In this document: piece after piece, positions 53,320 to 62,231 of the stretch
Layout of the letters: every line of letters starts with the position of its first letter
Numbering within the stretch: position 1 is the stretch's first letter
Assembly (NCBI RefSeq): GCF_000381905.1
Contig: NZ_KB907250.1
Location: forward strand, 153,488-217,487
Direction of reading: 5' to 3'
Origin: Paenibacillus fonticola DSM 21315
GTDB taxonomy: Bacteria; Bacillota; Bacilli; Paenibacillales; Paenibacillaceae
Length of the DNA stretch: 64,000 nucleotides
The notes under the pieces: model-generated
What the model was told of the DNA's origin: nothing
The model's input: only the letters and a program-made list of their open reading frames with translations
The model's database searches: none
Position numbers and translations under genes: made by a program

Positions 53320-55080
53320 ATGCGCTTATGGGATCGCAAGTTTACTAGCATATTCGTTAAATTTTCAGCATCCTTTATTTTAGTTGGGCTTATTCCGTTG
53401 TTTGCCCTCAGTTTGTTTTCGGTGAACAAATTTACTGGATATGTAGAGCGGTATACGACCGGCAATTTGCAGCAGATGGTACTGTATATGAGCTACAATC
53501 TGAATTCGGCATTTAACCAATACAACGAAGTGTCCAAACTAATGTACACCGGAAAGTATGAGGGATACGTCGAGAGCTCGAGTCAAAACCAGACCTACAA
53601 TGTCAACGAGCTGGAGCAAATTAATAAAATTCCGATAGACTCGTTCTTGAAGACCGTGCTGTATAGCGATTCTTATATTAGCAGTGTTTATTTTGTCCGC
53701 GAAAGCGACGGAAAGCTGTACTATCAAGAGAAGGAAAACAAAGGGCTGACCGCAGAGGTGCTTCCTCATAAAGAATGGAGGCAGCATATGAGCAGCAATC
53801 CTTCGAAAGTCGCAATATTTCCTACGCACTCCGATAGCTACTATCCGACCTCCAATCGGAAAGTATTCACGATTGGCCGTAATTTAATAGATATTTCCGG
53901 CCGGGTTACGGCCGAACCCAAAGTCGTAGGTACTTTATTCCTCGATGTAGACACGGTTATTTTCGATCAGTTCCTTAAGGAGCTGAACTTAGGGGAGAAT
54001 GACGAATTATATTTGTTAGATGGAGAAGGCAATGTATATTTCAGCAATAAAGAGCTTTCTTCTGTGGATGGAAAACGGCTAGCAGCCGGGTCGGATCAAG
54101 GAATGATGGTCATGTCGGAGCCGATCCCGTTTCTTGACGGAAGCTTGACGGCCCGCATTCATCGCGAATCGCTGTTTGAGCAGCTGTTATCCGTGCGCAT
54201 GACGATCTTTATCGCCATCGCTCTGTGCTCCATAGCCCTCATTATTATGGGAACCTGGTTCTCCAGGCGGCTGTCGGCTCCGATCCTTACTCTGATGAGG
54301 CAAATGAGCAAGGTCGAGTCCGGAAACCTGAATACTCAGGTCGAAATTCAGAGCAATGACGAGTTTGGCAGGCTCAGCTATAGCTTTAATCGAATGGTCG
54401 AGCGCCTGAAGGCGTATATCGATGAGGCTTACGTAGCCCAGATCAAGCAGAAGCAGACGGAACTGAATGCGCTGAAGAGCCAGATCCGTCCGCATTACCT
54501 GTATAACACGCTTGAAGTCATCCGAATGAATGCGGTAGATAAGGATCAGGATGAGGTGGCGGATATGATCCTGTCCCTGTCCAATCAATTGAAATACGTC
54601 ATCGATTACGGCGAAGAGAAGGTTAGCCTTCATAGCGAGTTGGAGCATTTGAAGGATTATTTCTACATTATTTCGGTTCGGTATGATCAGCGCTTCGAGC
54701 TTCATTGCAGCATAGCGCCCGAGGTCAATTTGAATTGGCAAATCTTGAAGCTGTCTCTGCAGCCTCTCGTGGAGAATGCCATTCAGCATGGGCTCAAGCA
54801 AAAAGGCAAAGGCACGGTAGGGCTGACGGTGGAGAAGCGCGACGACACGCTTGTGGTCACCGTTTATGATGATGGGATCGGGATGGAGCAGGATAAGTTG
54901 GACAGCATTTATAGGGCGTTAAATGATCCCGAGGCACCGGGGAAGAACGTCGGTTTGAAAAATGTGCATGAACGGATCAAATCGGTATTCGGAGAGCAAT
55001 ACGGCCTGACAATTAACAGCAGGGAGCATGTAGGAACATCCGTGCTTCTTACTTTTCCGATTACCGAGGAAACAGTATAG
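53320..55080 (+). CDS. YesM-type sensor histidine kinase
   Basis: 586 residues. Transmembrane helix 1 FSASFILVGLIPLFALSLF (about 14-33), extracellular sensor domain of about 260 residues with Asn/Tyr-rich loops, helix 2 near 290-310 (MTIFIAIALCSIALIIMG), HAMP (SAPILTLMRQMSKVESG), phospho-His box RPHYLYNTLEVIRM (Tyr in place of the usual Phe), and HATPase with VENAIQHGLKQ, YDDGIGME and GLKNVHERIKS. Preceded by its response regulator and followed by a sugar transporter, it should sense a sugar outside the cell. Confidence 0.95.
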   Translation: MRLWDRKFTSIFVKFSASFILVGLIPLFALSLFSVNKFTGYVERYTTGNLQQMVLYMSYNLNSAFNQYNEVSKLMYTGKYEGYVESSSQNQTYNVNELEQINKIPIDSFLKTVLYSDSYISSVYFVRESDGKLYYQEKENKGLTAEVLPHKEWRQHMSSNPSKVAIFPTHSDSYYPTSNRKVFTIGRNLIDISGRVTAEPKVVGTLFLDVDTVIFDQFLKELNLGENDELYLLDGEGNVYFSNKELSSVDGKRLAAGSDQGMMVMSEPIPFLDGSLTARIHRESLFEQLLSVRMTIFIAIALCSIALIIMGTWFSRRLSAPILTLMRQMSKVESGNLNTQVEIQSNDEFGRLSYSFNRMVERLKAYIDEAYVAQIKQKQTELNALKSQIRPHYLYNTLEVIRMNAVDKDQDEVADMILSLSNQLKYVIDYGEEKVSLHSELEHLKDYFYIISVRYDQRFELHCSIAPEVNLNWQILKLSLQPLVENAIQHGLKQKGKGTVGLTVEKRDDTLVVTVYDDGIGMEQDKLDSIYRALNDPEAPGKNVGLKNVHERIKSVFGEQYGLTINSREHVGTSVLLTFPITEETV

Positions 55081-55204
55081 CGCCCTTGGCGGACGGGGGG
55101 ACAACCCTCTCGTTCGCTTTTGTTTTCTCATCTTAAATTTGCGCATATGGCGCTTAAAAAAGTTCATTCTAATCCAAAAATGGGGATGCTATGCTGTTAT
55201 CAAG

Positions 55205-55217
55205 GGAAACGCTTACA
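55205..55217. promoter_or_regulatory. Candidate CcpA (cre) site upstream of transporter operon
   Basis: GGAAACGCTTACA (reverse TGTAAGCGTTTCC) fits the cre core TGNAANCGNTTNC. It lies 63 bp before the binding-protein start, in the 199-bp gap after the kinase gene, and would give glucose repression. Confidence 0.55.
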
Positions 55218-55279
55218 GATGATGCGCACATCCGTGACCCGTTTCCGTTTAGAGGCAAAAAGGGAGGTTATCTCAAACT

Positions 55280-56611
55280 ATGTTTAGAAAAACATTGCTG
55301 AAACTATCCGTACTATTATTGGTGGCGACCACAATACTGACCGCTTGCGGCAGCAACAATGCAGGAGGCAATACCGCTAACACGCCGGAAAATGGCGCTG
55401 CTGAGGGTGTTAAGAAGGAAGTTACATTTACGATAGGCTATGCTTCGGGTGATCCTGCTGGAAAAAAAGCGATAGCTGATTCGATCAAGAGGTTCATGGA
55501 AGCGAATCCTCATATCAAAATAAAAGATTTGAGCGAAACGACGTCATCTGCCTACCTGGATTGGCTAAAAACAAAAGATGCCGTAGGCGAATTCCCTGAT
55601 TTGGTGGAAATGCGAGATACGGAAGTTTTTGCTGACGCAGGCAAAATCGTAGAGCTGCCTGAGGACTTGCGGGACATATTCAGCACTCTTCCTGATGTAG
55701 GTGGAAAAATTTACAATGCCCCTCTTACGCTGACTTCACCGCAGGGTATTATTTATAGTAAAAAAGCGTACGAAGAGGCCGGGATTACTGAATTACCCAA
55801 AAATTGGGATGAGTTTATCGAAATTCAAGAAAAACTAAAAACCAGTGGTATTTCGCCAATTGTCGTTGGCGGCAAAGATATATTCCACATGGGCTTCTGG
55901 ATTAACAAGTTCCTAATTGACCAAGTCTACGCCAACGATCCGGATTGGAACTCCAAGCGTACAGCGAAGGAAGTAAGTTTCACAGATCCAAATGTGGTTC
56001 AGGCTATGACTGATTACAAGGAATTGTTCCAAAATTATATCGACAAGGGCTGGGTAAGCACAGGCGATAATCAAACGGCCTCCTTCCTGGTTACCGGAAA
56101 AGCGGCGCAGCTGTTTTCTGGACCGTGGATGTTCACGCAAATCGCCGAAGCTGATCCGAATTTTGAATTCGGTTTCTACGCTATCCCCGACCGGGAAGGT
56201 AAAGTGAGCGTAGTGGGGCTGCCGACTCTAGCAGGCTGGTCTCTCTCGACCGAAGCTTCCAAGGATTCTGAAAAGACGGAAGCGATTAAGGAGTTCATTC
56301 GTTTCTTCTTCCAGGCTGACAACTATTCCAAATATTTAGAGACTACAAATGGAATCCCTTCGACAAAGGAAAATATTAATTATGAAGCGACGGAGCAAAT
56401 GCAAGAGGTGCTCAAGATTATGGCCGATCAGAATGTGACTAAATCACTAATGATCAACAACTGGTGGGGTGACAACCTAATCCCTCCGCAATTCCGCAAC
56501 TGGTATTACAAGCTAATGCAGGAGCTTGTTCTAAAGGACGGAGATGTAACTGATTATATGAAGCAGGCAGACACGGAATACGACAATCAAGTGAAAGCGA
56601 ATGCCATGTAA
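55280..56611 (+). CDS. Sugar ABC transporter solute-binding lipoprotein
   Basis: 443 residues. Signal peptide MFRKTLLKLSVLLLVATTI, lipobox LTAC, lipidated Cys23, then a Gly/Asn/Ala linker. The mature lobe begins VTFTIGYASGDPAGKKAIA; it shows GEFPDLVEMRDTEVFADAG, NAPLTLTSPQGIIYSKKAYEEAG in the hinge (as two adjoining stretches), VTGKAAQLFSGPWMF in the cleft and ETTNGIPSTKENI near the C-terminus. First gene of a complete CUT1 importer controlled by the adjacent two-component pair. A hairpin separates it from the permeases. With the GH28-like gene downstream, galacturonide oligosaccharides are a reasonable substrate. Confidence 0.94.
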   Translation: MFRKTLLKLSVLLLVATTILTACGSNNAGGNTANTPENGAAEGVKKEVTFTIGYASGDPAGKKAIADSIKRFMEANPHIKIKDLSETTSSAYLDWLKTKDAVGEFPDLVEMRDTEVFADAGKIVELPEDLRDIFSTLPDVGGKIYNAPLTLTSPQGIIYSKKAYEEAGITELPKNWDEFIEIQEKLKTSGISPIVVGGKDIFHMGFWINKFLIDQVYANDPDWNSKRTAKEVSFTDPNVVQAMTDYKELFQNYIDKGWVSTGDNQTASFLVTGKAAQLFSGPWMFTQIAEADPNFEFGFYAIPDREGKVSVVGLPTLAGWSLSTEASKDSEKTEAIKEFIRFFFQADNYSKYLETTNGIPSTKENINYEATEQMQEVLKIMADQNVTKSLMINNWWGDNLIPPQFRNWYYKLMQELVLKDGDVTDYMKQADTEYDNQVKANAM

Positions 56612-56625
56612 AAGCAAGCATGCTG

Positions 56626-56660
56626 AGGAGCGGAACCTCTTCGGGGGTTCCCTCTCTTTT
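56626..56660 (+). terminator. Hairpin between SBP and permeases (attenuator-like)
   Basis: GAGCGGAACC (56628-56637) pairs with GGGTTCCCTC (56644-56653) over a CTCTTCGG loop, followed by TCTTTT. Same layout as the hairpin at 641-689. Confidence 0.7.
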
Positions 56661-56691
56661 CATACGAGCGATTGAGGGAGGGAGAGGAACT

Positions 56692-57618
56692 ATGGCTACA
56701 CCTAAAGTAACCGCAGAGGCATCGTTCGTCGCCATTAATAAAAAGAAAAAGTGGCAGCCTTACGCATTATATTTCATACTACCATCATTTATATTGTACA
56801 CCCTCTTCGTGATTGTTCCGACGCTAGGAAGTGTATATTACAGCTTCACCTCTTGGGATGGCATCAGCTCCGATGTTCGATTCATCGGATTAGCCAACTT
56901 CGTGGAAATTTGGAACAGTCCCAGGGTTCACAATGCATTAAAAAATACGATGGTATTAACGATCAGTCTTGTTATTCTTGAAAATATCGTCGCCATTCTC
57001 TTGGCGGTTCTCGTCGATAAAGTACGCTGGCTGAGCAAAGTATTCAGAAGCATATTTTATTTTCCGACCTTGCTAAGCGGCATCGTTATGGGATTCGTAT
57101 GGGCCATGATGCTCAACTACAACTTCGGTGTCGTCAATCAATTACTGGACAAACTCGGACTGGGCGCATTTGCCATAGACTGGCTGGGTGATCCCAAATA
57201 TGCCATGCTGGCCGTCATATTGTCTACCGTATGGAAGGGCGCAGGGTATTATATGATTATTTATCTCGCAGGCTTGCAGGGAATCCCGCAAGAGCTCAAT
57301 GAGGCGGCAAGCATCGATGGAGCCAACGGCTGGCAGCAATTCCGTCATATCACCTTCCCGCTTCTGGCTGGATCGGTTACGGTTTGTATGGTTTTAGCCA
57401 TGATTAGCGCGCTGAAAATATTCGATCAAATTGCAGTCATGACCGACGGAGGCCCTGGTTTTGAGACCGAAACATTGACGTATCTCATCTATAAAGTAGG
57501 CTTCGGCGAATTGCGGCAAGGGTTTGGCACCGCACTGGCGCTGGTACTGTTCTTCATCATATTGATCATTACCGTGTTCCAGGTGAAAGTCCTCCAGAAG
57601 AGGGAGGTTGAGATGTAA
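56692..57618 (+). CDS. CUT1 sugar ABC transporter permease, MalF type
   Basis: 308 residues from ATG 56692, with GGGAGGGAGAGG upstream; an in-frame ATG at 56620 would read through the attenuator hairpin and is rejected. First helix YALYFILPSFILYTLFVIVP; VRFIGLANFVEIW follows; ATPase-docking signature EAASIDGANGWQQF; TDGGPGFETETLTYLIY near the C-terminus. The C-terminal VKVLQKREVEM overlaps nothing; the next permease starts one base after the stop. Functions with the lipoprotein at 55280. Confidence 0.95.
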   Translation: MATPKVTAEASFVAINKKKKWQPYALYFILPSFILYTLFVIVPTLGSVYYSFTSWDGISSDVRFIGLANFVEIWNSPRVHNALKNTMVLTISLVILENIVAILLAVLVDKVRWLSKVFRSIFYFPTLLSGIVMGFVWAMMLNYNFGVVNQLLDKLGLGAFAIDWLGDPKYAMLAVILSTVWKGAGYYMIIYLAGLQGIPQELNEAASIDGANGWQQFRHITFPLLAGSVTVCMVLAMISALKIFDQIAVMTDGGPGFETETLTYLIYKVGFGELRQGFGTALALVLFFIILIITVFQVKVLQKREVEM

Positions 57619-57619
57619 T

Positions 57620-58456
57620 ATGACACTGAAAACACGAAAAACACTTATAGATCTGAGTCTATTCCTGATCACGCTGGTGATCGCTGTTATTTTCTTCTTT
57701 CCGATCTTTTTTAATATTATGTCGGCCTTTAAGAGCAATGCTGAAATATTGCGCGACGCGATCTCCTTGCCGAAGTCGCTATACTTGGGCAGCTTTAAAT
57801 ATTTGCTGACGGAAACGAACTATCCTTTAGCTATCGTAAACAGCTTGATTCTGACCGTCGTATCCATCCTGTTCCAGGTGATCATTATTCCTATGGCAGG
57901 CTACGCGATCCAGCGCAGAAATACGAGATGGACAAGATTTATGTTCGTCTACTTCTTGGCCGGGATGATGATTCCGTTCCAGGCCTATATGATCCCTTTG
58001 TTCAAGGAGCTGAAAATGCTCGGACTGTATGGCAGTCTAGCAGGTCCTATCATGATTTACATCGCTGGGGCGGTTGGTTTCGGCAGCCTGCTGTACTCCA
58101 GCTTCGTCAAAGGCATTCCGCTTGAAATCGAAGAGGCGGCTGAAATCGATGGCTGCTCGAAAGTAAGGACGTTCTGGATGATCGTTTTCCCGCTATTGGG
58201 GCCCGTCACGGCGAGTATGGTTGTGCTGAACGGACTTGGAATATGGAATGACTTCCTCATGCCGATGCTGGTGCTTCCGTCCGGTCAGCCGAAGACGATG
58301 GTTGTGGAAATCTATCGTTATATCGGTGAATTCTCCTCCCGCTGGGATATGATTTTTGCGGGGACGACGATGTCGGTTGTGCCGGTGCTCCTTGCGTTTA
58401 TTTTTCTGCAAAAGTATTTCGTCAAAGGCATTGCCGCAGGGGCAACAAAAGGATAG
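57620..58456 (+). CDS. CUT1 sugar ABC transporter permease, MalG type
   Basis: 278 residues from ATG 57620, starting one base after the upstream stop, so it is translationally coupled. Helices include LIDLSLFLITLVIAVIFFFP and FMFVYFLAGMMIPFQ; docking signature EAAEIDGCSKVRTFWM, with Cys where Ala is usual (IDGAS/IDGAN). C-terminus LQKYFVKGIAAGATKG. A terminator hairpin follows 28 bases after the stop, before the GH28-like gene. Confidence 0.94.
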   Translation: MTLKTRKTLIDLSLFLITLVIAVIFFFPIFFNIMSAFKSNAEILRDAISLPKSLYLGSFKYLLTETNYPLAIVNSLILTVVSILFQVIIIPMAGYAIQRRNTRWTRFMFVYFLAGMMIPFQAYMIPLFKELKMLGLYGSLAGPIMIYIAGAVGFGSLLYSSFVKGIPLEIEEAAEIDGCSKVRTFWMIVFPLLGPVTASMVVLNGLGIWNDFLMPMLVLPSGQPKTMVVEIYRYIGEFSSRWDMIFAGTTMSVVPVLLAFIFLQKYFVKGIAAGATKG

Positions 58457-58484
58457 GGGCGGGAATCATAGAATCATCGTTTAT

Positions 58485-58519
58485 ATACAGCCGGGGGATT
58501 TCTTCTCCGGCTGTATTTC
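58485..58519 (+). terminator. Intrinsic terminator between transporter and GH28 gene
   Basis: ATACAGCCGG (58485-58494) pairs with CCGGCTGTAT (58507-58516), followed by TTCTT. Probably partial, as the GH28-like gene begins 40 bases later. Confidence 0.85.
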
Positions 58520-58558
58520 TTAAGTATGTAAATAATTATAAATTATTGGGGGATACAA

Positions 58559-60052
58559 ATGAATAAAACCATCATATATTCAGCTCCAGAGGGAGCCGTT
58601 GGTTCGAAGGATTATCGCGTTCGTGTGCGGGCTAAGGATGGAGATTGGCAGGAGCTGTTTCTTTATGAGGTAAAAGTGGACATGCATCACGTTCGCCAGG
58701 CATCGATGGCTTATTTTGATCGCGAAGGCATCGTTGAAGTCGAGATTGAATGTTTGTTTGCCAAAATTAATTCCGTGGTCATTCGTCCGCTCTCTACGCA
58801 AATAAGGGCAGGCCATGAGGGCGGGATCCTCCGTTTTGTGATCGATCGGCCCGTGAAATTATCGGTGGAAATCAATGGCGAGCGGTTCCGCAACCTGCAT
58901 CTGTTTGCTGGAGAACCGGAACAGGACGCTCCCCAGCCGGACGATCCCGGCGTAGTCGTATTAGAGCGGCCGGGAAAAACGGCCATTCATCGTGCCGCGG
59001 ATATTTTGAGATTGCTTAAGACGCCGCTAGACAGCTCGGGGCAGGAGCCAGATACCCTATATTTTGCTCCAGGGCTGCATTATATCGAAGAGACGATACT
59101 ACGGATTCCGTCCGGGAAAACGGTCTATATTGCAGGCGGTGCTATCGTTGTGGGCTCGCTGGTTTGCGAACATGTACAGGATGTAACTATTAAAGGAAGA
59201 GGCGTTCTGTATTTATCCGAGTATCATAGATACTCTGCCTTCCGCGGCATCCGCATCGGGTTCTCGCACAATATCGAGGTTGAAGGATTAATTCTCATAG
59301 ACCCTCCTCACTACAGTATTTATATCGGGAAGTCGAGCCAGATCCGGATCCGAAATTTTAAATCATTCAGCACAAGAGGCTGGTCGGATGGCATCGACAT
59401 GATGGCCAGTTCGGATATTGAGATCGATGATGTGTTCCTTCGTACCTCGGATGATTGTATTGCCATCTACGGAACCCGCTGGGATTATCGTGGAGGCACA
59501 AGCCGCGTAAAGGTCCGCAATTCAGTATTATGGGCTGATGTCGCGCACCCGTTAATGATTGGCACACATGGCGATTACAATAAGGACGGGGATACGATCG
59601 AAGATATCGTGTTCGAAAATTTGGATATTCTTGAACACCACGAGCCTCAAGAGAACTATTGGGGAGCGATGGCGATCAATGCGGGCGATAAGAATACTGT
59701 CCGCAACGTTCGATATGATGATATTCGCGTGGAGCCTTTTGAATTGGGACAATTGATCGATATTCGCGTGGTGCATAATCCCGATTATAACCCTGCGCCG
59801 GGCACACGCATTGAGAATATTACATTTCGCAATGTCAGCTACACAGGGGATAACGCCAAGCCGAACCGGATTTACGGATTCGATCAAGACAGAGTTGTCA
59901 TGGAGTCACATTCATTCGGTTACAAATCAACGGGCGGACGATACTTCAGGCGGAAGAGGAGCATTTTCATATCAATGAGCATGCTCGAAACATTAAGTTT
60001 TTGGCTGAAGGATGATATTAGAAAATCAAGGGGATGTCCAATAAGCCCCTAA
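58559..60052 (+). CDS. GH28-like polygalacturonase / beta-helix glycosidase with frameshifted 3' end
   Basis: 497 residues as read, no signal peptide, start after TTGGGGG. An N-terminal beta-domain of about 120 residues precedes a right-handed parallel beta-helix (VYIAGGAIVVGSLVCEHVQD, VTIKGRGVLYLSEY). The catalytic Asp pattern of GH28-type enzymes appears as GWSDGIDMM and RTSDDCIAIYG. The last 50 residues after GFDQDRVV are abnormal (basic, ending SRGCPISP, inside a repeat). From about base 59902 another frame continues naturally: GVTFIRLQINGRTILQ, then HFHINEHARNIKFLAEG and TGA at 60013-60015. One missing G in what should read ATGGGAGTC explains this. The intact protein would have about 485 residues. 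It probably trims galacturonides imported by the adjacent transporter, if the lesion is a sequencing error or tolerated. Confidence 0.82.
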   Translation: MNKTIIYSAPEGAVGSKDYRVRVRAKDGDWQELFLYEVKVDMHHVRQASMAYFDREGIVEVEIECLFAKINSVVIRPLSTQIRAGHEGGILRFVIDRPVKLSVEINGERFRNLHLFAGEPEQDAPQPDDPGVVVLERPGKTAIHRAADILRLLKTPLDSSGQEPDTLYFAPGLHYIEETILRIPSGKTVYIAGGAIVVGSLVCEHVQDVTIKGRGVLYLSEYHRYSAFRGIRIGFSHNIEVEGLILIDPPHYSIYIGKSSQIRIRNFKSFSTRGWSDGIDMMASSDIEIDDVFLRTSDDCIAIYGTRWDYRGGTSRVKVRNSVLWADVAHPLMIGTHGDYNKDGDTIEDIVFENLDILEHHEPQENYWGAMAINAGDKNTVRNVRYDDIRVEPFELGQLIDIRVVHNPDYNPAPGTRIENITFRNVSYTGDNAKPNRIYGFDQDRVVMESHSFGYKSTGGRYFRRKRSIFISMSMLETLSFWLKDDIRKSRGCPISP

Positions 60053-60311
60053 AATACAAGGAACGGACACAGGGTACGCTATTTGTAAAATAACGGGGCA
60101 TCTTGAGAGCTAACGGACCTACGTTCCGCTATTGACTCCAAAAGCCTGTTTATTGCAGTCCTTTTGGTTAAATAACGGAACCAGGGTCCGTAAGAATGGA
60201 GAAAGAGGGCTGTTTCAACAAATAGCGGATCGACTGTCCGTTAGCGGGTGCCCAATCCCGCGAGTTCAGTCAATTCCATCAATTTCGTCATTCTCATCAC
60301 GCTAATCAATT

Positions 60312-60428
60312 GCATCAGACGCATCAGACGCATCAGACGCATCAGAGGCATCAGACACACCAGACAGATCATGCACATCATGCACATCATGCACATCAGA
60401 CGCATCAGACACATCAGACGTGTCAATC
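60312..60428 (+). repeat. 9-bp minisatellite (GCATCAGAC)n
   Basis: About 13 tandem units: GCATCAGAC repeated, then variants ACACCAGAC, AGATCATGC, ACATCATGC (twice), ACATCAGAC. Copy 1 of the host repeat has only a few degenerate units at the same place. Confidence 0.9.
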
Positions 60429-60512
60429 TCATCTACCTCATATCAATTCAGTCTGACCATTCTCACCAATTCCACTAACCTCCAAATCTCCAAGCCATTC
60501 TCTCTGAAAATC

Positions 60513-60566
60513 AAGGGTGTGCCCCAAAAGTCAGTTTTTTCTGACTTTCTGGGCACCCCCTCTTTT
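60513..60566. terminator. Strong hairpin at the end of repeat copy 2
   Basis: AAGGGTGTGCCC...AAGTCAG (60513-60534) pairs with CTGACTT...GGGCACCCCCTCTT, with TTTTTT in the loop and TCTTTT after. Could end minus-strand kduD transcripts as well. Confidence 0.75.
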
Positions 60567-60652
60567 AGATGGATACTGTTATAACTTTCTTACTGTATGC
60601 TAGGTTTATTTCATTTAATTAAATGTATTGTCTTGTCTGGTAATTAAATTTA

Positions 60653-61405
60653 TTATCTGGCCATCCAGCCGCCGTCTACGCAGAGAACGTGTCCATTCAA
60701 GTAATCGGATGCCGAAGATGCCAGGAACACTGCTGGGCCTTTCAGATCTTCTGGTGTTCCCCAGCGGGCGGCAGGAATCCGATCCGTGATTGATGCGAAA
60801 CGATTCTCGTCTGCACGGATTTGCGCCGTGTTATCCGTCGCCATGTAGCCGGGAGCAATTCCGTTGATTTGCAGCCCGCTGTTGGCCCACTCGTTGGCAA
60901 ATGCTTTAGTTAGCCCGGCTACACCGTGCTTACTGGCTGTATAGCCCGGTACGTTAATTCCGCCTTGGTAGGAGAGCATGGAGCAAATGTTAATGATTTT
61001 ACCGCTTCCTCTTTCCAGCATATGACGGCCTGCGATTTGGGACAGCAGGAATACCGTGTTCAGGTTCAGGTTAATGACATCGAACCAATCCTTCTCACTG
61101 TGGTCTTTGGCTGGCGTTCGGCGAATAATGCCGGCATTATTAACGAGAATGTCAATGTGGCCCGTAAGTTTAAGTGCTTCATCAAAGGTCTCCTGCAGCT
61201 TGCTGTGATCACTCAAGTCGACTTCGATGGCTGAAGCTTTTCTGCCCAAGCTCTCGATTTGCTTTACTGTCTCGTGACTGGAGCTTACGGAGGCGCAGAC
61301 CACATCTGCTCCTGCCTCGGCGAAGCCGATGGCGATGCCTTGACCCAATCCGCCGGTAGTTCCTGTCACTAGAGCCGTTTTGCCTGTTAAATCGAACAAT
61401 TTCAT
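60653..61405 (-). CDS. kduD: 2-dehydro-3-deoxy-D-gluconate 5-dehydrogenase (KduD)
   Basis: 250 residues from ATG 61405 with AAGGAGAG upstream; a longer frame to 61507 would run into the regulator gene. Short-chain dehydrogenase: cofactor loop GKTALVTGTTGGLGQGIA, NNAGIIRR (NNAG), catalytic Ser in ICSMLSYQGG and YTASK (Tyr and Lys), then GIAPGYMATDNT and YLNGHVLCVDGGWMAR, which is the KduD C-terminal signature. It reduces the diketo product of KduI to 2-keto-3-deoxygluconate using NADH in unsaturated-uronate breakdown. Third gene after kduI and a DeoR regulator. KdgK and KdgA for the following steps are not in the window. Confidence 0.95.
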   Translation of the reverse strand: MKLFDLTGKTALVTGTTGGLGQGIAIGFAEAGADVVCASVSSSHETVKQIESLGRKASAIEVDLSDHSKLQETFDEALKLTGHIDILVNNAGIIRRTPAKDHSEKDWFDVINLNLNTVFLLSQIAGRHMLERGSGKIINICSMLSYQGGINVPGYTASKHGVAGLTKAFANEWANSGLQINGIAPGYMATDNTAQIRADENRFASITDRIPAARWGTPEDLKGPAVFLASSASDYLNGHVLCVDGGWMAR

Positions 61406-61424
61406 CGGTTGGACTCTCCTTTTA

Positions 61425-62198
61425 TCATTTAGAATTCTGATCTTTGCCACACTCAATCGAGACTCCTGCGTTACTGTACTGCTGTGCAATCTCGGCTGGG
61501 AGTCCACTGTCGGTAATTATGCAGGTCAGCTCGCTTAGGGAAGCGAACGTTCGCAGTGCGGTTTGCCCGAATTTATGATGGTTAATGACGGCGATGACTT
61601 CACGGGCCGTCTCGATCAAGGCCCGCTTGAAGTCAATCAGATCCCCTGTGTAAATCGATAAACCATGCTCGGGATGAATGCCTGTCGCCGAAATAAAAGC
61701 TTTCTGAATGTTCAACTGCTGAATATATGAAGTTGCTTCCGGCCCGGCCAGCATATTACGAACCCGATAGCCGCCGGGAACGACGAGACGTATGTTGTCC
61801 TTTGCGGCCAGTTCGCTGATAATGTACACATCGTTCGTAATGACGGTAAGCGGCTCGTTATTCAAACGGCGCGCGATCTCCAGAGTCGTGCTCCCTCCGT
61901 CCAGTGCTATGATGTCATTGGGCTCGATATGCTGCACGGCTCTGTTTGCTATGTCGGCTTTCTCGTCCGCGTGCTTCGTAAGAGGCTCCTTGGACGGGAG
62001 TATTCCGAATTGATCGCTTTGCGCAAGTATGGCACCGCCGTGAACGCGGACGATTAATCCCTGCTCCTCAAGCCGGGTCAAATCCTCCCGAATCGTCTTG
62101 CCGGTAACGCCCAGCTTGTCGCTTAACTCCGCCACCGTAACCTCTTTGTTCGTCAGCAGAACCTCCATGATTCTCTCGTGCCGTCTAATCGGACTCAT
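61425..62198 (-). CDS. DeoR-family transcriptional regulator
   Basis: 257 residues. DeoR winged HTH RHERIMEVLLTNKEVTVAEL / LGVTGKTIREDLTRLEEQGL at the N-terminus, then the sugar-phosphate-binding domain: IIALDGGSTTLEIARRL, LTVITNDVYIISEL, FISATGIHPEHGLS and AVINHHKFGQTAL. It lies between kduI and kduD in one operon and so probably represses it, with a keto-deoxy sugar or its phosphate as inducer. The canonical pectin regulator KdgR is IclR- or LacI-type in other bacteria, so a DeoR member here is a variation. Confidence 0.94.
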   Translation of the reverse strand: MSPIRRHERIMEVLLTNKEVTVAELSDKLGVTGKTIREDLTRLEEQGLIVRVHGGAILAQSDQFGILPSKEPLTKHADEKADIANRAVQHIEPNDIIALDGGSTTLEIARRLNNEPLTVITNDVYIISELAAKDNIRLVVPGGYRVRNMLAGPEATSYIQQLNIQKAFISATGIHPEHGLSIYTGDLIDFKRALIETAREVIAVINHHKFGQTALRTFASLSELTCIITDSGLPAEIAQQYSNAGVSIECGKDQNSK

Positions 62199-62231
62199 AC
62201 CATCTCAACTCTTCCGTAAATATTTATCTCT

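Larger units (their letters stand above)
60022..60566 (+). repeat. Long intergenic repeat, copy 2
   Basis: Inverted counterpart of 37014-37615. Shared blocks include CCAATAAGCCCCTAAAATA at the left end, AGAGCTAACGGACCTACGTT, TGTTTATTGCAGTC, AACAAATAGCGGAT, GAGTTCAGTCA, a run of CATCA-type 9-mers and the terminal hairpin. It begins within the frameshifted tail of the GH28 gene. No gene is seen in 60053-60652. Confidence 0.85.

Noticed and set aside
60312-60428. Possible CRISPR array
   Set aside because: Units are 9 bp, contiguous and without unique spacers; no cas genes.
60241-60432. Minus-strand open frame rich in Leu-Met-Arg and Met-Cys repeats
   Set aside because: It is a by-product of the 9-bp minisatellite, which keeps all frames free of stops.
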